64,000 bases of DNA, from NCBI GenBank assembly GCA_965227215.1, contig OZ245729.1, forward strand, positions 806,001-870,000, written 5' to 3'. Below the pieces are notes generated by a model. It did no database searches. It was not told where the DNA came from and was given only the letters and a program-made list of their open reading frames with translations. This stretch comes from Gracilimonas sp965227215. GTDB taxonomy: Bacteria > Bacteroidota > Rhodothermia > Balneolales > Balneolaceae. Positions 17,230-25,462 of this stretch are shown here, piece after piece. The translations under genes were made by a program, and so were the position numbers. Each line of letters opens with the position of its first letter. Within the stretch, counting starts at the first letter, position 1.

Positions 17230-18719
17230 TCGGATCCGAAATACCGGCGTTAATACCCGTTACATATATCCTTTTTGCGATTCTGATTCCCGTCATCGGA
17301 CTCTGGAAGCGTGAAATCACCTGGCATTTGAGTCTGCTGGGAACAGGTATAGCTACATTCTTTTCCGCATGGGGTTTTTGGCACCTCATTCAAACCGGTG
17401 AAACGATTCGGTATTTTTTTGGAGGATGGGCGCCCCCTATAGGTATTGAATTTGTGTATGATGGCCTTGCAGCTTTCATTGTTCTCGTAATTAATGCCAT
17501 TGCCTTCTTTGTACTCATTCACTCCAAAGAAATCAGCAAGGTTGAGTTTCCCCGTAAAAAGATGGCTTACTATACCGTCTCTATGCTGCTGATGCTTGGA
17601 TTCAACGGAATGGTGCTTACCGGAGACCTATTTAATCTCTACGTATTTCTCGAAATTTCTTCCCTGTCCAGTTATGCATTAATTGCCATTGGCGAGAAAC
17701 GAGCTCCATACTCGGCATTCCGGTACTTGATCATCGGAACAGTTGGTGGTTCTTTATACCTGTTAGGCGTTGGCTTTTTATATACCATTACCGGCACGCT
17801 CAATATTATTGATATGCACGCCATGCTGCCTCAAGTAATCGGGCATTCTTCAGTAATTGCCGCATTACTTCTGATGATCATAGGTGTTGGGGTTAAAGCC
17901 GCCCTTTTCCCACTTCACGGCTGGCTACCTGATTCTTATACTTTTGCTTCTTCTACCTCTTCTGCTTTGATTGCCCCCATCGGAACTAAGGTTGCCGCTT
18001 ACATCCTTTTCCGAATTGTTCTGTTTTTATTCGGTGTTGAACTTATCGATGATCAACTTCCGGTTACTACTATTATTGGCGTATTTGCCGGCATCGGCAT
18101 TCTCTATGGATCCATCATGGCTATTGCCCAAAGCGAACTCAAGAAAATGCTCGCATATAGCTCCGTATCACAGATCGGATACATCATTATGGGAATTAGC
18201 CTCGCAAATCCGTTTGGGTTTATTGGTGCCGTGCTACATATCCTTAATCACGCAATGATGAAAGCCCTTCTTTTCCTTGTTTCAGGAAGCATGAGGCTGA
18301 AAGAAGGGCACTCACTTATCACAAAGTTTGACAATTCATACCGTAAGAAATACCCATGGACCATGGCGGCTTTTACCACCGCTGCTATTTCTATGGTCGG
18401 ACTTCCTCCACTGGCAGGATTTTTCTCAAAATGGTACCTGGCGTTGGGAACCATCGAAAACAGCGACTGGCTTCTGCTTGCAGTAATACTGATCAGTTCG
18501 CTGCTAAATGCCGTGTATTTCTTCCGAATTCTGGAAAAAGTATATCTCAATAATCCCGAAGCGGATTCTTCTGAAGAAATTGAAACTGCTCAAAACAATG
18601 AAGTGGGTTTCAGCATGATGTTCCCTATGGCAGTAATGGCGATTGGGTTATTACTGGTTGGTATTTTCAACGTCTACATCGTAAATGTAATTTTCACCAT
18701 GTTTCCGGCAGGATTTTAA
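17226..18719 (+). CDS. mrpD: Mrp-type antiporter subunit D, first copy
   Basis: 497 residues, about 14 membrane helices, member of the proton-conducting antiporter family shared with NuoL/M/N. Key charged residues are in place: E143 ('YVFLEISSLSSY'), K224 ('GVKAALFPLHGWLPDSY') and K255 ('PIGTKVAAY'). The helix after 'WLPDSY' reads 'TFASSTSSALIAP', a MrpD-type variant of the 'APTPVSAL' seen in NuoL. This is the copy directly after mrpC, the standard position of MrpD/MbhH. Confidence 0.92.
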   Translation: MIGSEIPALIPVTYILFAILIPVIGLWKREITWHLSLLGTGIATFFSAWGFWHLIQTGETIRYFFGGWAPPIGIEFVYDGLAAFIVLVINAIAFFVLIHSKEISKVEFPRKKMAYYTVSMLLMLGFNGMVLTGDLFNLYVFLEISSLSSYALIAIGEKRAPYSAFRYLIIGTVGGSLYLLGVGFLYTITGTLNIIDMHAMLPQVIGHSSVIAALLLMIIGVGVKAALFPLHGWLPDSYTFASSTSSALIAPIGTKVAAYILFRIVLFLFGVELIDDQLPVTTIIGVFAGIGILYGSIMAIAQSELKKMLAYSSVSQIGYIIMGISLANPFGFIGAVLHILNHAMMKALLFLVSGSMRLKEGHSLITKFDNSYRKKYPWTMAAFTTAAISMVGLPPLAGFFSKWYLALGTIENSDWLLLAVILISSLLNAVYFFRILEKVYLNNPEADSSEEIETAQNNEVGFSMMFPMAVMAIGLLLVGIFNVYIVNVIFTMFPAGF

Positions 18720-18739
18720 TCAAGTAATTCACTCAACTC

Positions 18740-20224
18740 ATGGAGCTTACGTACATTCCTTTATTTGCTGTTCTTGTATCGCTGGCAGCGGTGCCGTTCA
18801 TCTTGCTGAGTTCAAACAAACCGAATCTCCGTGAGTTCTGGACTATCCTTGCCGGAGTGATAAAATTCCTGCTGGTACTTACTTTGCTTCCCTCAGCACT
18901 TCAGGGTAATGTTGTTGAACTGGAACTGGTCGAAATAGCTCCCAACCTCCCCTTAGTCCTTAAAGCCGACACTTTTGGAGTTTTCTTTGCATTAATTGCC
19001 TCCGGACTATGGATCTTTACTTCCTTCTACTCGATTGGCTACATGCGTGGTCATCATGAGAAGAAACAAACCCGATATTTTGCCAGCTTTGCCATTTGTC
19101 TGAGTTCTACCATTGGTATTGCCTTTTCCGGAAACCTGTTAACCTTCATCATCTTTTACGAGATGCTGACGCTGGCAACCTATCCCCTGGTTATCCACAG
19201 CGAAAACAAAAAAGCCATAGCTGCCGGCCGCAAGTATTTGACCTATACGCTGACCGCAGGATTACTTCTTATAGCCGCTGCGGGTATCACCTATGCCTTA
19301 ACCGGAACTCTGGATTTCAAAGCAGGTGGTATTTTTGGTGATACTGAGTTGTCACATTCAATGGCTGTTACCATTTTCCTTTTATTTCTCGGTGGTGTTG
19401 GGGTAAAGGCCGGCATCATGCCCCTGCACAGCTGGCTTCCATCTGCCATGGCTGCACCAACGCCGGTTAGTGCTCTACTGCATGCCGTGGCCGTAGTTAA
19501 ATCAGGTGTATTTGGTGTGATTCGGGTAGTTGGATTTATCTTCGGGCCGGAAGTGATGGCCGAGTTTGGGCTGAATGAAATATTGATGGTTCTTGCCGGG
19601 GTAACCGTTATTGTGGCTTCATTACTGGCATTTGCTCAGGATAATTTAAAACGACGACTGGCTTATTCCACGGTCGGACATCTATCATATATCGTGCTGG
19701 GAGTAGCCTTACTTACGGAAACCGGGCTGATTGGAAGTATTATGCACATCTCTTTCCACGCCACTATGAAGATTACCCTCTTCTTCTGTGCGGGAGCTAT
19801 TATGGTAAATCTTCACAAAAAGAATATCAGCGATCTGAATGGGATTGCTAAAGTAATGCCCTGGACCATGGCTGCATTCACCATTGGCTCTATGGGACTG
19901 GCCGGAATCCCACCGGTAAATGGATTTGTAAGTAAATGGTACCTGGCATCCGGTGCATTAGACGGTGGCATGATAGTGCCGGTAATTATATTGGTTGTGA
20001 GTGGGTTACTGAACGTGGGATACTTTTTCCCCATCATTCACCGCGCCTATTTCCGCAAAGGCGGACCTGAACTTGAAGGACACACGGAAGCATCACCATT
20101 TATGGTAGTTCCGTTATTCAGCACAGCGGTTCTTTCCATTTTATTTGGATTGAATCCCGATCTGTTTTTCAACTTTTTTGATATGGCTACCTCTGTAGCA
20201 TCAAGCATTTTTAATCCTTATTAA
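18740..20224 (+). CDS. MrpD/MrpA-type antiporter subunit, second copy
   Basis: 494 residues, about 14 helices. Retains E141 ('IIFYEMLTLATYPL') and K223 ('GVKAGIMPLHSWLPSAM') and, unlike the first copy, the NuoL/MrpA-like 'AAPTPVSALLHAVAVVKSG'. It starts 20 bp after mrpD. It may stand in for the missing N-terminal, NuoL-like part of MrpA, since no full-length MrpA is present, but it could equally be a duplicate MrpD. Confidence 0.88.
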   Translation: MELTYIPLFAVLVSLAAVPFILLSSNKPNLREFWTILAGVIKFLLVLTLLPSALQGNVVELELVEIAPNLPLVLKADTFGVFFALIASGLWIFTSFYSIGYMRGHHEKKQTRYFASFAICLSSTIGIAFSGNLLTFIIFYEMLTLATYPLVIHSENKKAIAAGRKYLTYTLTAGLLLIAAAGITYALTGTLDFKAGGIFGDTELSHSMAVTIFLLFLGGVGVKAGIMPLHSWLPSAMAAPTPVSALLHAVAVVKSGVFGVIRVVGFIFGPEVMAEFGLNEILMVLAGVTVIVASLLAFAQDNLKRRLAYSTVGHLSYIVLGVALLTETGLIGSIMHISFHATMKITLFFCAGAIMVNLHKKNISDLNGIAKVMPWTMAAFTIGSMGLAGIPPVNGFVSKWYLASGALDGGMIVPVIILVVSGLLNVGYFFPIIHRAYFRKGGPELEGHTEASPFMVVPLFSTAVLSILFGLNPDLFFNFFDMATSVASSIFNPY

Positions 20225-20226
20225 CT

Positions 20227-20442
20227 ATGAAGAACTGGCACTGGACCGTACTTGGTATTTTACTGATTGCAAGCCTGATTCTGGAGTTCACCTATCTGGC
20301 TGATTATGATTCCCACTGGTGGAACAGCATCCCTGCATTTTATGCACTGTGGGGAGGCCTTGGCTGTGCCGTTCTTATTTTTGTTTCCAAAGGATTAGGC
20401 AAATTTTTCATTTTAAGCGACGAAGATTACTATGATCGTTGA
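20227..20442 (+). CDS. small two-helix membrane protein within the antiporter operon
   Basis: 71 residues. Two membrane segments (about 6-24 and 37-56) joined by an acidic, Trp-rich loop ('YLADYDSHWWNSIPAF'). Ends in a charged tail ('DEDYYDR'). I do not recognise a named family. It starts 2 bp after the second MrpD-like gene and overlaps the third by 11 bp, so it is almost certainly translated with them and may be a structural subunit between the two large antiporters. Confidence 0.75.
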   Translation: MKNWHWTVLGILLIASLILEFTYLADYDSHWWNSIPAFYALWGGLGCAVLIFVSKGLGKFFILSDEDYYDR

Positions 20443-22159
20443 GCTTCTTTCCGTCCCTGCCATTATTTTGATTCTGGGAGCTTTGATCCTCCCACTGATA
20501 CCGGAGCGTTTACGAAGCACAGCCTTCGTTACCTTCCCCGTCATAGCTTTGGCTATGATCTGGACCATGCCCGAAGGCAACCTCTTGCAAGTGCCCTTTG
20601 CCAGTTATGAACTGGAACTGCTTGCCGTAGATGGCATGAGCCGTATCTTTGGAATCATCTTCGCTTTAATCACCATTATCGGTGGAATTTATGCCTTCCA
20701 TATTAAAGACCTTGGACAACAAAGTTCTGCTTTAGCTTATGCAGGTGGAGCTTTGGGCGTTACCTTTGCCGGTGATTTCTTTACCCTTTTCATTTTCTGG
20801 GAGATTATGGCTGCTGCTTCTGCCTACCTGATTTGGGCAAGAGAAACGGAAGAATCAGCCAAGGCCGGAATGCGCTACTTACTGGTTCATATTTTCGGGG
20901 GTGGATTGCTGTTTACCGGAATCCTGTTACACCTTGCGAGCGGAGGTTCTTTGTATATCGAGAGTATAGAACCCGCTTATACTGCTGCAAATATCTTTAT
21001 GCTTTTGGGTGTAGCCCTTAACACAGCTGTTCCTCCACTACATGCATGGCTCGCCGATGCTTATCCTAAAGCAACCATTACCGGTGCTGTTTTTATGTGT
21101 GCCTTGACCACAAAATCAGCCGTTTATGTAATGATTCGACTTTTCCCCGGCTGGGAAATCCTGATCTGGGTTGGAGTGGTGATGGCCATTTATGGAACCA
21201 TCTACGCCCTTCTGTCCAACGATATCCGGGAAATACTGGCTTACAGTATTATCAGTCAGATTGGCTATATGGTAACTGCTATCGGAATTGGGTCTGAGCT
21301 TGCACTGAATGGAGCTACCGCTCATGCCTTTAACCACATTATTTATAAATCACTGCTGTTTATGGTAGCAGGAGCCGTCATTCATGCAGCAGGAACAAGC
21401 AAGTTAAGCGAGCTGGGCGGTTTAGCCAAGAAAATGCCCCTGATTCTTGGACTCTATTTGGTTGGAGCTCTTTCTATTTCAGGGATGCCTTTACTGAATG
21501 GTTTTGTAAGTAAAACCATGATCTCCGGAGCCTTGGGTGATGCCCACCTGGAATGGCCTATACTACTGCTGCTGATTGCAACGATCGGGACGTTCCTTCA
21601 TACCGGACTCAAACTTCCTTACTTCACCTGGTTTAATGAAAAGAAACAAGATTTTGAGCTTTCGGCTATTCCAACAAATATGAAAGTGGCAATGGGTATA
21701 GGTGCCACGTTCTGTATTTTGCTAGGCGTTGCGCCTCAGTTGCTGTACAGCCAGCTTCCATTCCCTACAGACTTCCAGCCCTTCTCGGTTTATAATTTTG
21801 TGGAAATGACTCAGATTCTGGTGTTGGCATTTGTGGGCTTCTGGTTCTTTAAGAATCACCTTAATGTTTCAAATACTATTTCGCTGGATACCGACTGGTT
21901 TTACCGCCGGTCTGCTGCCATTGTTAGAACCGTCTTTGTTGAGTTTCCTAATAATGTATTTGGTGTTGCTGAAACCGTTACGCTTAAACTGGCAAATAAG
22001 CTTTCAGCGATTTCAAAGAACCCGGCCAGGGTGATTATTCCTTCTTTTGCCATGAGTGGCAGAGAGGTAAAATCTGACGGCTTCACGGCCTCCATGAGTG
22101 CCGCATTAGCATTCATATTATTCGCTTTTGTTATTGCTGCACTGGTGGTGTTACTCTAA
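20432..22159 (+). CDS. MrpD-like antiporter subunit, third copy (TM7 Lys replaced)
   Basis: 575 residues, longer than the other two, with an extra C-terminal segment (about 480-575) that ends in a further membrane helix. E124 ('IFWEIMAAASAYL') and K228 ('TTKSAVY') are present, but the usual TM7 Lys is Asn: N197 in 'ALNTAVPPLHAWLADAY'. I recall a branch of MrpD-like proteins with 'NAAVPPLHAWL', so the change may be lineage-typical rather than damage. Last gene of the operon; followed by about 70 bp and an outer-membrane protein gene. Confidence 0.88.
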   Translation: MIVELLSVPAIILILGALILPLIPERLRSTAFVTFPVIALAMIWTMPEGNLLQVPFASYELELLAVDGMSRIFGIIFALITIIGGIYAFHIKDLGQQSSALAYAGGALGVTFAGDFFTLFIFWEIMAAASAYLIWARETEESAKAGMRYLLVHIFGGGLLFTGILLHLASGGSLYIESIEPAYTAANIFMLLGVALNTAVPPLHAWLADAYPKATITGAVFMCALTTKSAVYVMIRLFPGWEILIWVGVVMAIYGTIYALLSNDIREILAYSIISQIGYMVTAIGIGSELALNGATAHAFNHIIYKSLLFMVAGAVIHAAGTSKLSELGGLAKKMPLILGLYLVGALSISGMPLLNGFVSKTMISGALGDAHLEWPILLLLIATIGTFLHTGLKLPYFTWFNEKKQDFELSAIPTNMKVAMGIGATFCILLGVAPQLLYSQLPFPTDFQPFSVYNFVEMTQILVLAFVGFWFFKNHLNVSNTISLDTDWFYRRSAAIVRTVFVEFPNNVFGVAETVTLKLANKLSAISKNPARVIIPSFAMSGREVKSDGFTASMSAALAFILFAFVIAALVVLL

Positions 22160-22230
22160 CTTGTATTCCCATATAATTGATTTCGATGTGTACTTAACTA
22201 AAGCATTAAATTAATCACCGGTTCTTATTT

Positions 22231-23394
22231 TTGAAGACACATTTCTCTCCCACATATTTGTGCATTTTTTTTGTTGCTCTTCTGACTATAACTCAAGTTC
22301 CTGCACAAGCACAAGAGACTACTCCAACTGATTCTACCAAATTGGCTTTTCTACCTGCCATCGCTTATGACAGCGATCTGGGAGTGATTGCCGGAGGTAT
22401 TGCAAGCCACTATCAGTACCGAGGGGAAATGAAGCCCTTTTACTCTTTTTTGAATTTGTATGGATTGGTCACCACCAAAGGGCTGATATCGGTATTCGTA
22501 GAATACGACAAACCATACATCTTTGGTTCCGATAATCGGTTCTACAGCGAAACATTTGTATCGCGGTTTACGGGAAATCAGTACTATGGAATCGGCAATT
22601 ACGACAAACTTCCTGAAGCATTAAAAGACAGCAACGACTACTACTTCTATAACTCCTTTTCCCTTGGCTTTGACATTATGTTGCGTAAGCCCTGGTTGCA
22701 AAAAGCAAACGGCAAGCAGCTCGACGTATATGGTAAAGCTGTTTTTGAATATGAAACTCCCTGGGGTAATGATGATGATCAGCTGTTGGTAGCAGACCAA
22801 CCCCGCGGCGTGAACGGCTCCCATATTTCGGCTCTGGGCGGAGGTATTGTCTGGGAAGGGCGTAATAATGAATTCAACCCTACAACCGGCACATACGCCC
22901 GGGCAGGCGCTGAGGTTGGAAGTAAACTTATAGCCAGCTCATTTAATTACCTGCTGCTGGAAACCGATCTGAGAGCTTACACGTCATTCACGCTTCTCCG
23001 TGAAATTACCTTTGCCAACCGGGTTTCATTTAAACATACATCCGGAACGGTGCCCTACTGGAAAATGCCGGCTTTAGGAGGCGGAGATAAGATGCGCGGT
23101 TATCCCGAATACAGATTCCGTGATGAAAATTCCCTTCTGCTAAATTCAGAATTAAGAACCTGGCTTTTTGAAATCCCTTCCATCACCTCAAAATTCGGCG
23201 GTTCCTTATTTACGGATATCGGGCGAACATTCCCGAATGGCAAATCCTTAGATTCCATCGTAAACGATCTGAAATATACCTATGGCTTTGGTATTACAGC
23301 ATCGTTTTTCACGGAAGACTTCATACTCAGAACAGATGTTGGGTTCTCTGAAGAAGAATATGGCGTTTACGTAACAGCCGGCTACCTGTTCTGA
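22231..23394 (+). CDS. outer-membrane beta-barrel protein, Omp85/D15-like
   Basis: 387 residues beginning at TTG, with a signal peptide (1-27, cleavage near 'AQAQ-E'). The rest alternates short beta strands with acidic turns and ends in 'AGYLF', a typical outer-membrane barrel end. The segment 'PALGGGDKMRGYPEYRFRDENSLLLNSELR' (about 280-310, in outline) recalls the conserved end of the D15/BamA barrel. No POTRA repeats fit in the short N-terminus, so it is not BamA itself. It has no evident tie to the antiporter operon beyond position and strand. Confidence 0.72.
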   Translation: MKTHFSPTYLCIFFVALLTITQVPAQAQETTPTDSTKLAFLPAIAYDSDLGVIAGGIASHYQYRGEMKPFYSFLNLYGLVTTKGLISVFVEYDKPYIFGSDNRFYSETFVSRFTGNQYYGIGNYDKLPEALKDSNDYYFYNSFSLGFDIMLRKPWLQKANGKQLDVYGKAVFEYETPWGNDDDQLLVADQPRGVNGSHISALGGGIVWEGRNNEFNPTTGTYARAGAEVGSKLIASSFNYLLLETDLRAYTSFTLLREITFANRVSFKHTSGTVPYWKMPALGGGDKMRGYPEYRFRDENSLLLNSELRTWLFEIPSITSKFGGSLFTDIGRTFPNGKSLDSIVNDLKYTYGFGITASFFTEDFILRTDVGFSEEEYGVYVTAGYLF

Positions 23395-23411
23395 TCGAGA
23401 TTCAAAAAACT

Positions 23412-23510
23412 TTCAAGCGTCCTTTAGTTCTTGGAGCATTCACAAACACCAAGATGGTTCCATCTTGGTACAAGTGATAGGTCAAGCCTTTGTTCAAGCG
23501 TCCGCTTGGA
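23412..23510. repeat. cluster of short palindromes and direct repeats
   Basis: Between two convergent genes. Holds a perfect 22-bp palindrome (23448-23469: accaagatgg/ccatcttggt around a TT centre), the 11-mer ttcaagcgtcc twice (23412-23422 and 23493-23503), and a 6-bp-stem palindrome caagcg-tc-cgcttg (23495-23508) overlapping the second copy. No T-tract follows, so it is not a simple terminator. Looks like a dispersed extragenic repeat unit; copy number elsewhere unknown. Confidence 0.6.
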
Positions 23511-23582
23511 CCAAATAGCAATATCCCTTCTCTTCTACTGGCAACTCTCCCTTTCCATTTCAAAAAAACTTATCGACATAAA

Positions 23583-23610
23583 AAAGCCCTCCTGAAATCA
23601 GGAAGGCTTT
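23583..23610. terminator. bidirectional terminator between OMP gene and nuoK
   Basis: Stem of two parts, AAAGCC/GGCTTT (23583-23588 with 23605-23610) and TCCTGA/TCAGGA, with one mismatch and a short loop. The stem's own A- and T-rich ends serve both strands. Located 189 bp after the OMP gene stop and 44 bp after the nuoK stop. Confidence 0.75.
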
Positions 23611-23653
23611 AACCAAAACAACACAAAAGGTTGTTATGTCATATAAATCGTTA

Positions 23654-23956
23654 CTACCAGCGCAACAAGTTAATTTTGCCAACATCCACCGTTAGATTAT
23701 TCCGGAAGATGGCAATGATGATGGCCAATCCTACCACAGCTTCGGCAGCAGCTACAGCCAGGGCAAAAAATACCAGAACCTGACCGTCAATGTTTCCGTG
23801 ATGACTGGCAAAAGACACCAGCGAAAGGTTCACGGCATTCAGCATCAGTTCCACACACATAAAAATTACGATGGCATTACGCCGAATCAGTACACCAATA
23901 ATACCGATGGTGAACATGATTGCACTTAATCCTAAAAACCAGTCAATTCCTACCAT
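23654..23956 (-). CDS. nuoK: NADH-quinone oxidoreductase subunit K
   Basis: 100 residues, three helices, the standard NuoK length. The two conserved intramembrane Glu residues are present in 'FMCVELMLNAVNLS' and 'AVAAAEAVVGLA'. It starts 2 bp after the nuoJ stop. In the canonical order nuoL would follow directly; here the next gene on the same strand is nuoL only after the plus-strand antiporter/OMP block (14713-23394). Confidence 0.96.
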   Translation of the reverse strand: MVGIDWFLGLSAIMFTIGIIGVLIRRNAIVIFMCVELMLNAVNLSLVSFASHHGNIDGQVLVFFALAVAAAEAVVGLAIIIAIFRNNLTVDVGKINLLRW

Positions 23957-23958
23957 AA

Positions 23959-24477
23959 TTAAATCTCTTCTGTTCTTTTAATTTTATGCTGTGCAATCAT
24001 CAATGCTCCAACCACAGCTGCGGTAAGCAGAACAGCGGTCATCTCAAATGGGAGCAGGTAATCGGTGTACAATACATCACCTACAGCTTCAACCGTTCCA
24101 ATGGCAGCCATCTGCTCGGAAATTTGGGGGAGCATATCGGTAACTCCAGCGAGGCTGTAAAATATTTGCCCCATAACAGCCATTGCCAGAACAAAAGTCA
24201 GCAAATACTTCACGCGGAATTTGTCGAACAACTTCTCCTCATCATCCACATTCAATAACATGATTACGAACAGGAATAATACCATAATGGCACCGGCATA
24301 TACCAGCACCTGTATCACCGCAAGGAACTGGGCATTCAGTATCAGGAAGATTCCGGCCAGTGATACCATGTTCAAAACCAGGAACAAGGCACTGTTAACG
24401 ACATTTTTGTTGATGACCATAGCCAGGGCAGAACCAATGGCTAAGACTGCTAACATGATGAAAAAATAAACGATCAT
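23959..24477 (-). CDS. nuoJ: NADH-quinone oxidoreductase subunit J
   Basis: 172 residues with five membrane helices. The NuoJ core 'LNAQFLAVIQVLVYAGAIMVLFLFVIMLLN' region (about 46-75, in outline) contains the conserved pi-bulge helix with Tyr and Gly residues. Slightly short at the C-terminus compared with the E. coli protein but typical for Bacteroidota. The gene upstream is uppP, not nuoI, so the 5' part of the nuo operon is elsewhere in the genome. Confidence 0.95.
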   Translation of the reverse strand: MIVYFFIMLAVLAIGSALAMVINKNVVNSALFLVLNMVSLAGIFLILNAQFLAVIQVLVYAGAIMVLFLFVIMLLNVDDEEKLFDKFRVKYLLTFVLAMAVMGQIFYSLAGVTDMLPQISEQMAAIGTVEAVGDVLYTDYLLPFEMTAVLLTAAVVGALMIAQHKIKRTEEI

Positions 24478-24579
24478 AAATAATCTGTTTTGTGAGCGCC
24501 AAAGGTAGCCATATTTGCTTCCGGCTTCAAGAACTGAGGTCGCTATTTTTACGATTTAATGAAATTTATTCCAAAAACT

Positions 24580-25386
24580 TTAGGTGATGAAGTAGATGAA
24601 TCCGGCTCCGCCTACCAGCCAACAGTAGTACGAAAAATAATGAAATCCTTTCTTCTTAAGAATCAGGATCAGGTATTTCAGGGCAAAATATCCGGATATA
24701 AATGAGGTCAGAAAACCAACTACCAGGCTTATCATCTGGGCATCACTTACTCCTACTTCCATCATCTCCTTAAACTGCAGGAGCATGGCTCCGGCTATTA
24801 CCGGTATTACCATCAGGAAGGAGAAATTGGCAGCATCTTCCCTCTTGACTCCTAAATATAAAGAGGCTGAAATAGTTGAGCCTGCTCTGCTCACACCGGG
24901 AATCATGGCAAATGCCTGAGCCAGTCCTATCATAAAGCTTTTAGGGAGATTGATTTCTTTGGTGGTGTCTCCTGCAAATCGGGTCAGAAACAAAATCAGT
25001 CCGGTAACTATTAACATGATGGAAACCAGCAACGGATCCATAAAAATATCTTCGATGTAATCTTTCATCGTGAATCCAATGACCATAGCTGGAATCATAC
25101 TCACTAAAATGAAACCGATCAGTTTTACCTGGGGGTCTTCTTTTTTCTGGGAAGGTGCCTTTAGAAATCCAATACCTGACATCAACAAATCACCCAAAAG
25201 CTTACGATAGTAAAGCAGAATGGCGCACAAACTTCCAAAGTGAACAACAACCTCATAGGTGATGCCGGCTTCAAGGTCTCCACCTAAAATATATTTCCCT
25301 AAAACAAGGTGCCCCGAGCTGCTGATAGGAAGAAATTCTGTGATTCCCTGGATGAGTCCTAATAAAAAAGATTGTAAAACGTCCAT
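24580..25386 (-). CDS. uppP: undecaprenyl-diphosphatase UppP (BacA family)
   Basis: 268 residues, about eight membrane helices. Removes a phosphate from undecaprenyl diphosphate so the lipid carrier can be reused in wall and glycan synthesis. Both family signatures are clear: 'GLIQGITEFLPISSSGHL' (about 10-27) with the catalytic Glu/Ser/His, and 'PGVSRAGSTISA' (about 163-174) with the catalytic Arg. Divergent from the MoxR gene. It is separated from nuoJ by about 100 bp and is probably an independent unit. Confidence 0.96.
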   Translation of the reverse strand: MDVLQSFLLGLIQGITEFLPISSSGHLVLGKYILGGDLEAGITYEVVVHFGSLCAILLYYRKLLGDLLMSGIGFLKAPSQKKEDPQVKLIGFILVSMIPAMVIGFTMKDYIEDIFMDPLLVSIMLIVTGLILFLTRFAGDTTKEINLPKSFMIGLAQAFAMIPGVSRAGSTISASLYLGVKREDAANFSFLMVIPVIAGAMLLQFKEMMEVGVSDAQMISLVVGFLTSFISGYFALKYLILILKKKGFHYFSYYCWLVGGAGFIYFIT

Positions 25387-25398
25387 TTATTATATTTG
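25372..25398 (+). promoter_or_regulatory. candidate Bacteroidota-type promoter for moxR
   Basis: TATATTTG (25391-25398) matches TAnnTTTG. A TTG lies at 25372-25374, but the 16-bp gap is shorter than the usual 19-21 bp. About 65 bp upstream of the preferred MoxR start. Confidence 0.4.
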
Positions 25399-25462
25399 TT
25401 CACTTTTTGAAGGCGAGAAAATAATCATATCATCAGCTAATACTAAAAAAAGAATTTACGAA

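Noticed and set aside
25259..25462. N-terminal extension of the MoxR gene from an ATG at 25259
   Set aside because: It reads across the antisense strand of uppP and adds residues unlike any MoxR start. The ATG at 25463 gives a normal family start.
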